Shown piece by piece: positions 17,535-25,969 of a stretch of 64,000 nt of DNA (positions within the stretch are counted from its first letter, which is position 1; each line of letters starts with the position of its first letter). The DNA is from Cellulophaga sp. RHA19. Its GTDB lineage: Bacteria > Bacteroidota > Bacteroidia > Flavobacteriales > Flavobacteriaceae. Where the stretch lies: contig NZ_PHUL01000001.1 in NCBI RefSeq assembly GCF_002813425.1, forward strand, positions 1,528,001 through 1,592,000, in the 5' to 3' direction. Under the pieces are notes generated by a model. The model saw nothing but the letters and a program-made list of their open reading frames with translations, was not told the DNA's origin and made no database searches. The position numbers were made by a program, and so were the translations under genes.

Positions 17535-17888
17535 ATGAAAAAAATAGCTGTTATAGTAATGATGTTGTTTGCTTATGTTTCTTTTGGGCAAAATAAAAAT
17601 GCAAAAGGAAGTTTAGAGGTAAATGGTGTTTGCCAAATGTGTAAAGACCGTATAGAAAAAGCTTGTATAAAAACCAAAGGTGTAAAAAGTGCTATTTGGA
17701 ATGTAAAAACTCATGAGCTTAAAGTTATTTTTGACGAACGAAAAACTAACTTAGATTCTATAGAAAGTAGTGTTGCGGCTGTTGGTCATGATACTAAAAA
17801 TTTAAAAGCTCCAGATGATGTATACAACAGCTTGCATGCGTGTTGTTTTTATAGGGATAAAGAAGTTCAAGATGATCATAAAGAGTAG
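17535..17888 (+). CDS. exported heavy-metal-associated (HMA) domain protein
   Basis: A 117-residue protein with a signal peptide (1-18) and one ferredoxin-like HMA domain (about 25-95). The metal site is GVCQMCKDRIEKAC (Cys33, Cys36, extra Cys44). Unlike plain CopZ-type chaperones it has a C-terminal tail with another cysteine dyad in LHACCFYR (Cys103, Cys104) and a His/Asp-rich end. It is the third gene of the metal set and probably a periplasmic carrier receiving metal from the TonB receptor. Confidence 0.85.
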   Translation: MKKIAVIVMMLFAYVSFGQNKNAKGSLEVNGVCQMCKDRIEKACIKTKGVKSAIWNVKTHELKVIFDERKTNLDSIESSVAAVGHDTKNLKAPDDVYNSLHACCFYRDKEVQDDHKE

Positions 17889-17907
17889 TTGTAATACTCT
17901 AAAAAGC

Positions 17908-17938
17908 AAAACGCTCCAATGAAAATTGGAGCGTTTTT
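17908..17938. terminator. bidirectional terminator between the HMA gene and groL
   Basis: A perfect 13-bp stem AAAACGCTCCAAT (17908-17920) / ATTGGAGCGTTTT (17925-17937) with a GAAA tetraloop. A-runs and T-runs on the two sides serve both convergent genes. Confidence 0.9.
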
Positions 17939-17961
17939 AGTATTCTTAAGTTTGTAAAAGA

Positions 17962-19596
<1,635 letters not shown>

Positions 19597-19701
19597 TTAT
19601 TATGTGTTTTTAAGTTTTGCTATTAGCTTTTGGCTAATAACATAAGTTTGATTATTAATTAAGAGCTAAGAGTCATTACAGACAAATAGCAAATAGCTAT
19701 A

Positions 19702-19980
19702 TTAGATAATAGCTAAAATGTCGCTTTCTCTCATCATTAAATAGTCAGAACCTTCTAACTTTAATTCTGTACCGGCATACTTACCGTAAAGTACAGTATC
19801 ACCAATTTGTACAGTTATTTTCTCGTCTTTAGTTCCCGGGCCAACAGCAACTACTTTACCTTGTTGAGGTTTTTCTTTAGCAGTGTCTGGAATTATTAAT
19901 CCAGAAGCCGTTTTAGTTTCTGCTGCCATCGGTTCAATTAGCACTCTATCTGCCAATGGTTTAATGTTAACTTTAGCCAT
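19702..19980 (-). CDS. groS: co-chaperonin GroES (10 kDa)
   Basis: A 92-residue full-length co-chaperonin that caps the GroEL ring. [12 protein letters not shown], the mobile loop [18 protein letters not shown] and [22 protein letters not shown] are typical. It is first in the operon. Upstream, 20022-20037, lies a GG-N10-GC element discussed separately. Confidence 0.98.
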   Translation of the reverse strand: MAKVNIKPLADRVLIEPMAAETKTASGLIIPDTAKEKPQQGKVVAVGPGTKDEKITVQIGDTVLYGKYAGTELKLEGSDYLMMRESDILAII

Positions 19981-20021
19981 ATTTTATGATTTTTTAATAT
20001 TAATTTTTCTGGTGTTATATA

Positions 20022-20037
20022 GGCAGAAATTGTGCCA
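20022..20037 (-). promoter_or_regulatory. candidate sigma-54-like element or operator upstream of groS
   Basis: The minus strand reads TGGCACAATTTCTGCC, a GG-N10-GC arrangement with TGGCAC at the -24 position and TGC at -12. It is 42 bases before the groS ATG. It is also an imperfect inverted repeat (GGCA...TGCC), so a repressor operator is equally possible. Confidence 0.3.
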
Positions 20038-20064
20038 TAGCGTAAAACTGACAAGTTGTAAAAC

Positions 20065-20098
20065 AAAAAATGCCAGCTTGTCATAAGCTGGCATTTTT
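20065..20098 (-). terminator. intrinsic terminator of the lptE-TPR-secG run
   Basis: A 14-bp stem AAAAATGCCAGCTT / AAGCTGGCATTTTT with a five-base loop lies 22 bases past the secG stop. It separates this run from the groS promoter. Confidence 0.88.
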
Positions 20099-20119
20099 AA
20101 TATATTTTAAGGGTACGTT

Positions 20120-20470
20120 TTACTTAATGCTGTCCATTAAGTTAGTGTCTGTACCTTCAGGAGCAGCTGTATCTGTAGCAGCAGGAGCTTCTGTATTTGT
20201 TTCTTGTAATAATTTAGAATCTGAGTTAGTACCCTTACCAGGCAATGCAACGTTAGACATTAAAATTAGTATAACTAATAAAGCAGCTAAAGTCCAAGTA
20301 CTTTTATCTAAAAAATCTCCAGTCTTTTTAACACCACCAACTACTTGGTTTCCACCGCCGCCAAAAGAAGAAGATAATCCGCCACCTTTTGGGTTTTGTA
20401 CCATAATTACTAACATTAGTAAAAGCGATACTATAATAATAAGAACTAAAAATATTGTAAACGTACTCAT
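20120..20470 (-). CDS. secG: preprotein translocase subunit SecG
   Basis: A 116-residue inner-membrane component of the SecYEG channel. Two transmembrane helices (about 3-24 and 55-75) flank the conserved cytoplasmic loop MVQNPKGGGLSSSFGGGG, followed by a low-complexity Thr/Ala/Asp tail. Longer tails of this kind are usual in Flavobacteriaceae. It starts 3 bases after the restored stop of the frameshifted TPR-type gene. Confidence 0.95.
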   Translation of the reverse strand: MSTFTIFLVLIIIVSLLLMLVIMVQNPKGGGLSSSFGGGGNQVVGGVKKTGDFLDKSTWTLAALLVILILMSNVALPGKGTNSDSKLLQETNTEAPAATDTAAPEGTDTNLMDSIK

Positions 20471-20473
20471 CTG

Positions 20474-21515
20474 TTATATGTTTTCTTTTTGAATTTTTTC
20501 TACCGATTTTATTCGGTTTGCAAAGAAACTACTTTTTTCTGGATATTTCAAACTTAAAATCCTATAAGCTTGAATTGCTTTTTTGTATTTTTTTTGTTCT
20601 AAATATACCTTAGCAAGTGTTTCGGTCATTAACTCGTCTTTATTAAGTTTTACCGAACTAGAAATATCTACTTTAGTTTCTATATTTTTTGCAGGTTTAA
20701 TTTTAGGGTTTGTCTTTATAAACTTGTCTATAAGGTCAAACTTTTTATTTTTTTTTTTGCTTTACTTCTTCAACAATTACTGGCTCCTCTTTTATTCCTT
20801 CTTCAATTTTATCCTCTTCATCATCTGGCTTAGGGGTGGTAAGTTGTAGCCATTGAGTAAAAGAATGTTTTTCTTTTTTTGTAAAGTTAAGAGGCTCACC
20901 AATATTTAGTTTTTCGCTTTCGGTTTTTTCTTCCTCTGGTTTTTCTGTCAGTAGAAGTTCTGTGGTTTCTTCTGTTCTGTTTTTTAGAGCATCTTCCTGA
21001 GCTTTAACTTCTAACTCATCAATATCATTAGGAGTTTCTAATTGTTCAACAGCAATAGCTTCTTCTTCTTCTTCTTCTTCTTCTTTGATTACCTCTTTAG
21101 TCTCAAAAAGGGCGTCATCTAAAATCTTTTCAGCATCATCTATGTTTTGTGGTAAAGGCTTGTCTTCACTTTCTTCTAACATATTTGGTGGAGATGCCAC
21201 TTCTTCAGAAACTACATTTAGTTTTTTGAGATTAGCGTTTTCTCTAATCTCTTTAATTGTTGCAGTATTATTTAGAAATTCTGGAGACGTTATAAAATCG
21301 AATAAAACATCCCTGTTGGTAGTGTGTGCAGCCGTTACTTTTAAAGCGTTATTGTATTTAAAACTATTGGTGTTTTTAAGGCCTTTTAAATGAATAGCGT
21401 GCGCAGCCTGAAAATAAGGGTAGTCTGTGATAATCTCTTCTAGCTGGTTTATTTGAGCTACAGAGTTAATGCTTTCTGGTTGTTGTAATAAATGTGTAAA
21501 ATCTGTTATTTTCAT
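20474..21515 (-). CDS. tetratricopeptide-type protein, reading frame broken at an A11 run
   Basis: From the ATG at 21515 the frame runs 256 codons and stops at 20745, directly after eleven As. Dropping one base there opens a frame that continues to a stop at 20474-20476 (347 codons in total). The added part contains KFDLIDKFIKTNPKIKP and the helical-repeat segment MTETLAKVYLEQKKYKKAIQAYRILSLKYPEKS, which reads as one protein with the N-terminal part. The N-terminal 130 residues are helical, the middle is very acidic with a polyglutamate tract, and the C-terminus is TPR-like. It lies between lptE (4-base gap) and secG, suggesting an envelope-biogenesis link. It may be a real frameshift, a sequencing error or expressed by slippage. 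No enzymatic motif is seen. Confidence 0.72.
20748..20758. repeat. homopolymer run of eleven T (A11 in the coding strand)
   Basis: The run sits inside the TPR-type gene at the point where the reading frame changes. Runs of this length are prone to polymerase slippage in DNA and RNA. Confidence 0.9.
21059..21085. repeat. GAA trinucleotide repeat encoding a polyglutamate tract
   Basis: About eight consecutive TTC units (GAA in the coding strand) encode the Glu run in KEEEEEEEEAIA of the TPR-type protein. Changes in unit number would keep the frame. Confidence 0.8.
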
Positions 21516-21519
21516 AAAA

Positions 21520-22050
21520 CTACCAGTCTGCTAAAGATTTGCTAAAAATATCCTGTGTAATACGCTCAAAAATTTCAGCGTGTGCTTCAGCTTTTACAGA
21601 AGCCAATAAAGAGTTTGCAGGGTAATCATAAAAGAATGAAAAACGCTGTTCAAAGTCTGAGTCTTCTTTTGTTTTATTGTAAAAACGTACATTAACCGTC
21701 ATAGTTAATCTGTTTTGTGCCGCTGTTTGTGCCGCTGTAGCTGTCATTGGAGAAATACGGTATTCTACAATTTCACCTTCGTATACTAAATCTCCGTTAG
21801 ATGTAGTTAAACTTACGCTTGTTTGACTTCCTATTAAATCTTGTAAGGCATTTGTAAAATTCCTATCTAGTCCAGGTTCTACAGTAGAACCTGCACTTTG
21901 CGATGCGTAGTTTTGAAAAAAGTTTACCTGGAAAGATTTAGCATCACCAACGCTACCACCTGTAAAATTGTAACCAACACTTTTTAGTCCGCATGCTTGT
22001 ACTGTGCAAACAATAATTAGTAAAGCAAGTATGTTTTTTATGTTTTTCAT
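21520..22050 (-). CDS. lptE: LPS-assembly lipoprotein LptE
   Basis: A 176-residue lipoprotein with signal peptide and lipobox VQAC (Cys20), followed by GLKSVGYNFTGGS. The mature domain has the LptE pattern: FQVNFFQNYASQ, a LDRNFTNALQDLIGSQT helix, a beta-strand DLVYEGEIVEYRISP and NRLTMTVNVRFYN. LptE plugs the LptD barrel in the outer membrane and is needed to insert LPS. Gene order (sigma-54 activator, lptE, TPR protein, secG) is compact with gaps of 4 bases on both sides. Confidence 0.88.
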   Translation of the reverse strand: MKNIKNILALLIIVCTVQACGLKSVGYNFTGGSVGDAKSFQVNFFQNYASQSAGSTVEPGLDRNFTNALQDLIGSQTSVSLTTSNGDLVYEGEIVEYRISPMTATAAQTAAQNRLTMTVNVRFYNKTKEDSDFEQRFSFFYDYPANSLLASVKAEAHAEIFERITQDIFSKSLADW

Positions 22051-22054
22051 CTAG

Positions 22055-23335
22055 TTATAAATCAAACTGTTTTATTTTTCTATATAAAGTACGCTCAGAA
22101 ATACCTAGCTCGGCAGCAGCAGCTTTTCTTTTTCCACGATTTCTTTCTAAAGATTTTTTAATAAGTTCTATTTCTTTGTCTTGTAAAGATAGGGTTTCTT
22201 CCTCTTCTATTTCTTCTGCAAAATGGTATTTATCATCTAGTGGTGTTACAGGAGATATAACCTCTTCTCTTTCTCTGCTAGGGTTGGGTAAGTGTAAAAT
22301 TTCTGAAGGAGAACTTTCTGCCTCTTCATAGTCATCTTCTTCGTGGTCCCCGTATATTTTCTGAATTAAGTGCTCGTTTTCTTCTTGTACTTTTTCACTA
22401 TCGTTATTTTTCATTAACTCTAGTGTTAGTTTTTTAAGATCGTTAAGATCTGCTTTCATATCAAAAAGAACTTTGTATAAAATTTCCCTTTCGTTGCTAA
22501 AGTCGCTCTCTTTTTTTTCTTGATTTACAACAGCAGGTAAATTTGTGTTACCACCGTTTGGTAAGTAAGAGTGTAGGGTAGCAGCAGAAATATTACGATC
22601 TGATTCTAAAACAGAAACTTGTTCGGCAACATTTCGTAATTGTCTAATGTTACCTGCCCAACGGTATTTTTGTAGTATTTGCACAGCATCATCAGATAAA
22701 CGTATTGTAGGCATTTTGTATTTCTGACTAAAATCTGATGCAAATTTTCTAAACAATAAGTGAATGTCTTCTAAACGCTCGCGCAAAGGCGGTAGATTTA
22801 TTTCTACAGTACTTAGTCTGTAATACAAGTCTTCTCTAAATCTATTTTTTTTAATGGCTTCAAACATATTTACGTTTGTTGCGGCAACAATACGTACATT
22901 GGTTTTTTGCGTTTGTGAAGAACCTACTTTTAAAAATTCACCATTTTCTAGCACACGTAACAGGCGTACTTGTGTTGTTAAAGGTAGTTCACCAACTTCA
23001 TCTAAAAAAATGGTACCACCATCTGCAACCTCAAAATACCCTTTACGGGTTGTTGTAGCACCTGTAAAAGCACCTTTTTCATGACCAAAAAGTTCACTGT
23101 CTATTGTGCCTTCTGGTATGGCGCCACAATTAACAGCAATATATTTTGCGTGTTTTCTGTGTGATAATGAGTGTATTATTTTGGGAATAGCTTCTTTACC
23201 AACACCACTTTCACCGGTAACTAATACAGAGATATCTGTAGGGGCAACTTGTATTGCTTTTTCTATGGCTCTATTAAGTTGTACATCGTTTCCAATGATC
23301 TCAAACCTTTGTTTTATTGCTTGTATAGATTCCAT
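22055..23335 (-). CDS. sigma-54-dependent transcriptional activator without sensory domain
   Basis: A 426-residue bacterial enhancer-binding protein. The AAA+ domain starts almost at residue 10 and shows Walker A GESGVGKE, the sigma-54-contacting GAFTGA loop (in EKGAFTGATTT), Walker B GGTIFLDEVGELP and the arginine-finger region. An acidic linker (about 265-390) leads to a C-terminal Fis-type helix-turn-helix (KKSLERNRGKRKAAAAELGISERTLYR... ending DL). No receiver, GAF or PAS domain precedes the AAA+ module, so control must come from expression level or partner proteins. It is 4 bases from both neighbours (miaB, lptE). Confidence 0.92.
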   Translation of the reverse strand: MESIQAIKQRFEIIGNDVQLNRAIEKAIQVAPTDISVLVTGESGVGKEAIPKIIHSLSHRKHAKYIAVNCGAIPEGTIDSELFGHEKGAFTGATTTRKGYFEVADGGTIFLDEVGELPLTTQVRLLRVLENGEFLKVGSSQTQKTNVRIVAATNVNMFEAIKKNRFREDLYYRLSTVEINLPPLRERLEDIHLLFRKFASDFSQKYKMPTIRLSDDAVQILQKYRWAGNIRQLRNVAEQVSVLESDRNISAATLHSYLPNGGNTNLPAVVNQEKKESDFSNEREILYKVLFDMKADLNDLKKLTLELMKNNDSEKVQEENEHLIQKIYGDHEEDDYEEAESSPSEILHLPNPSREREEVISPVTPLDDKYHFAEEIEEEETLSLQDKEIELIKKSLERNRGKRKAAAAELGISERTLYRKIKQFDL

Positions 23336-23339
23336 TTTG

Positions 23340-24782
23340 TTATTTTTTTACAATACTACCTAAAAGGGTTCCTGTGGTGCAATCTTCAATTTTTACGCTT
23401 ATAAATTGTCCTACTTGACTAATGCCATCTTTTGGAAAAACAACAACAGCATTTTGGGAGTTCCTACCCATCCAATGTTCTGTAGATCTTTTAGATTCGC
23501 CTTCAATTAAAACTTCATCAATTTTACCTAAACGTTGCTGTAACCTGTAGCCAGAGTGTTGCCTTTGTAATGCTATAATTTCTGCAAGCCTCCTTTTTTT
23601 GTCCGCTTCTGGCACGTCATCTTCTAATTTACGAGCGGCCATAGTTCCTGGTCTTTCAGAGTAAGAATACATATAACCAAAGTCATACTTTACATATTCT
23701 AGTAAAGAAAGAGTGTCCTTGTGGTCGTCTTCGGTTTCTGTTGGGAAACCAGCAATCATATCCTGAGAAATAGCACAATCAGGAATAATTTTTCTAATGT
23801 TGTCTATTAAGGTAAAATATTCTTCTCTTGTGTGTAAGCGGTTCATAGCTTTTAAAACTCTATCACTTCCGCTTTGTACAGGTAGGTGTATGTGGTTGCA
23901 AATATTATCATATTTGGCCATTGTTTTAATAACATCTAAAGTTAAATCTTGTGGATTAGAAGTAGAAAAACGAATTCTCATTTCTGGTTGCGCTATTGCT
24001 GTCATTTCTAATAAATTAGAAAAATTAACAGCAGTTGCTTTTTGCATATCTGTAGCTTGGTCAAAATCTTTTTTCAATCCGCCACCATACCATAGGTAGC
24101 TATCTACATTCTGACCTAAAAGTGTAATTTCTTTGTAACCTCTGTTCCAAAGGTCGTTTACTTCTTCTAAAATAGATTGTGGCTCTCTACTACGTTCTCT
24201 ACCACGAGTAAAAGGAACAACGCAAAAAGTACACATATTATCGCAACCACGAGTAATAGATACGTAAGCAGAAATTCCGTTTGTATTTAAACGTACAGGA
24301 GCTACATCGCCATAAGTTTCTTCTTTAGATAGGATAACGTTTATAGCATTACGGCCTTCATCTACTTCTTTTATTAAATTTGGTAAATCTTTGTAGGCAT
24401 CTGGACCTACAACCATATCTACAATTTTTTCTTCTTCTAAAAACTGACTCTTTAAACGCTCTGCCATACATCCTAAAACCCCAACTTTTAAGTGAGGCCT
24501 AGTTCTTTTAACAGCGTTAAATTTTTGTAAACGCTTGCGTATGGTAAGTTCTGCTTTTTCTCTAATAGAGCAGGTGTTTACTAAAACAAGGTCTGCATCT
24601 TCTAAAGTTTGTGTGGTGTTAAAACCTTCTTTTGCTAAAATAGATGCTACAATTTCACTATCAGAAAAATTCATAGCACACCCATAACTTTCTATGTATA
24701 GTTTACGTGTATTATCTTTTTGGTTTTCTAATGTTAAAGAATTACCCTGTATTGTTTCGTCTATTACCTTCTCTTCTGCCAT
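23340..24782 (-). CDS. miaB: tRNA-2-methylthio-N6-dimethylallyladenosine synthase
   Basis: A radical-SAM methylthiotransferase that modifies A37 of tRNAs reading UNN codons. The order is UPF0004 domain with [23 protein letters not shown] and GVLGCMAER (auxiliary 4Fe-4S cysteines), radical SAM motif [13 protein letters not shown] (CxxxCxxC), and a C-terminal TRAM domain. An upstream ATG at 24815 is in frame, but it falls on the predicted -7 box at 24813-24820, so I place the start at 24782 ([10 protein letters not shown]; 480 residues). It is the first gene of the miaB-activator-lptE-TPR-secG run. Confidence 0.96.
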   Translation of the reverse strand: MAEEKVIDETIQGNSLTLENQKDNTRKLYIESYGCAMNFSDSEIVASILAKEGFNTTQTLEDADLVLVNTCSIREKAELTIRKRLQKFNAVKRTRPHLKVGVLGCMAERLKSQFLEEEKIVDMVVGPDAYKDLPNLIKEVDEGRNAINVILSKEETYGDVAPVRLNTNGISAYVSITRGCDNMCTFCVVPFTRGRERSREPQSILEEVNDLWNRGYKEITLLGQNVDSYLWYGGGLKKDFDQATDMQKATAVNFSNLLEMTAIAQPEMRIRFSTSNPQDLTLDVIKTMAKYDNICNHIHLPVQSGSDRVLKAMNRLHTREEYFTLIDNIRKIIPDCAISQDMIAGFPTETEDDHKDTLSLLEYVKYDFGYMYSYSERPGTMAARKLEDDVPEADKKRRLAEIIALQRQHSGYRLQQRLGKIDEVLIEGESKRSTEHWMGRNSQNAVVVFPKDGISQVGQFISVKIEDCTTGTLLGSIVKK

Positions 24783-24812
24783 ATCTAAATCTACTACTAG
24801 CTTGTAAAAGCA

Positions 24813-24844
24813 CAAAGATAGTACTAAATCTAAAAAAGTGACAA
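24813..24844 (-). promoter_or_regulatory. miaB promoter
   Basis: On the minus strand TTG (24842-24844) is followed after 21 bases by TATCTTTG (24813-24820), an exact TAnnTTTG match. A start of transcription near 24806 leaves the ATG at 24782 as the usable start codon. Confidence 0.65.
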
Positions 24845-24924
24845 TTTGACAGTTAAATTTAATGAATTTTTAGCGGTAAAATCGCAGTTAAGTTTATTTT
24901 TGCTTTTTTAAACAAATTTTAGAT

Positions 24925-25692
24925 ATGAATTTTTACGACGTAGAGGGGAAAATAATTACAAAGCCAGCATTAGATTTTGGTGCTCTTTTTAATAAAGGTA
25001 TAGAGTTATTTAAAGTGGTTTGGTTACCAGGCTTTGTTACGGTGCTGTTTAGTACATTGTTAACATTGTTGCTTGTTTTAGTTATGTACACGCCTTTAAT
25101 AGCACTTGGTATTTTTAATGCAGAAGCATTTGAAAGTCAAGAACCGCCTATTGCTTATACTTTTCTTTCAATGTTTTTAATGCCGGTTATTGTGGTGTGT
25201 ATTTTTGCTGTAAACCTGTTGTTAATGGCTGGTTTTTATAGAATATGCAGGGCTAAAGATGCAAAACTAAACACAGATGGTCATTTTTACTACTTTAAAA
25301 AACAATACATAAGTAAAGCTTTTGTTTTAGCATTAATAACTATTGGCTTAGCTATAGTGGGTATGCTTGCTTGTGGTGTAGGTTTAATTTATTTAGGTGT
25401 GCCATTGGCTTTGTTTCCTGTGTTTTTAGCTTTTGAAGAAGAACTGTCTGCTTTAGAAATAGTAAAAGCTAGTTTTGCTTTAGGTAATAAAAATTGGTTG
25501 GTGCTTTTTGGAGTTACCTTTGTAATGGGGTTAATAGCACAACTTGGTGTAATATTATGTGTAGTAGGAATTTTGTTTACAGCAATGCTTGCTAGAATTC
25601 CTATTTATTATGCTTATAAAGACGGTGTAGGTTTTAAAGATGATGATACCGAAGATAGGTTAAAAGCGCTTGCTTCCTCTCCTGAATTATAA
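24925..25692 (+). CDS. integral membrane protein, function unknown
   Basis: A 255-residue protein with an N-terminal cytoplasmic segment (MNFYDVEGKIITKPALDFGAL) and about five or six predicted transmembrane helices (30-58, 75-103, 130-165, 185-215). The overall pattern resembles the uncharacterised DUF975/glycerophosphodiester-type membrane proteins found in many Bacteroidota, but I see no motif that gives a function. It is divergent from miaB and closed by a terminator at 25869. Confidence 0.72.
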   Translation: MNFYDVEGKIITKPALDFGALFNKGIELFKVVWLPGFVTVLFSTLLTLLLVLVMYTPLIALGIFNAEAFESQEPPIAYTFLSMFLMPVIVVCIFAVNLLLMAGFYRICRAKDAKLNTDGHFYYFKKQYISKAFVLALITIGLAIVGMLACGVGLIYLGVPLALFPVFLAFEEELSALEIVKASFALGNKNWLVLFGVTFVMGLIAQLGVILCVVGILFTAMLARIPIYYAYKDGVGFKDDDTEDRLKALASSPEL

Positions 25693-25868
25693 GTGCTTAA
25701 TATATTCATTTTTGTAATAATTAATTATATCGTAGTAATTTTTGCATTACAAAACAATGAAAACTTACTTATGGTTGGTGATAATGTGTTGTATCAATAT
25801 AAATATTTAGAAAATAACATAAGCTTGTTAAGTAGCTTACATCTAGATTAATTTATACCTTAAAAAGA

Positions 25869-25899
25869 CAAAAGACTGCTAATTTTAGCGGTCTTTTTT
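25869..25899 (+). terminator. intrinsic terminator before topA
   Basis: Stem AAAAGACTGCT (25869-25879) / AGCGGTCTTTT (25886-25896) with one T-G pair, followed by Ts. The gap 25693-25969 contains this hairpin and the topA -7 box TACTTTTG at 25943-25950, and nothing else I can support. Confidence 0.78.
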
Positions 25900-25969
25900 T
25901 GTTGGTTTCTACCTTATAACGTATTAAATAAAAAAATTGCTATACTTTTGTATAACCAAAAACCATAAA

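Noticed and set aside
25757..25810. 17-codon ATG frame in the gap before topA
   Set aside because: Too short, low complexity and no start signal; nothing supports translation.
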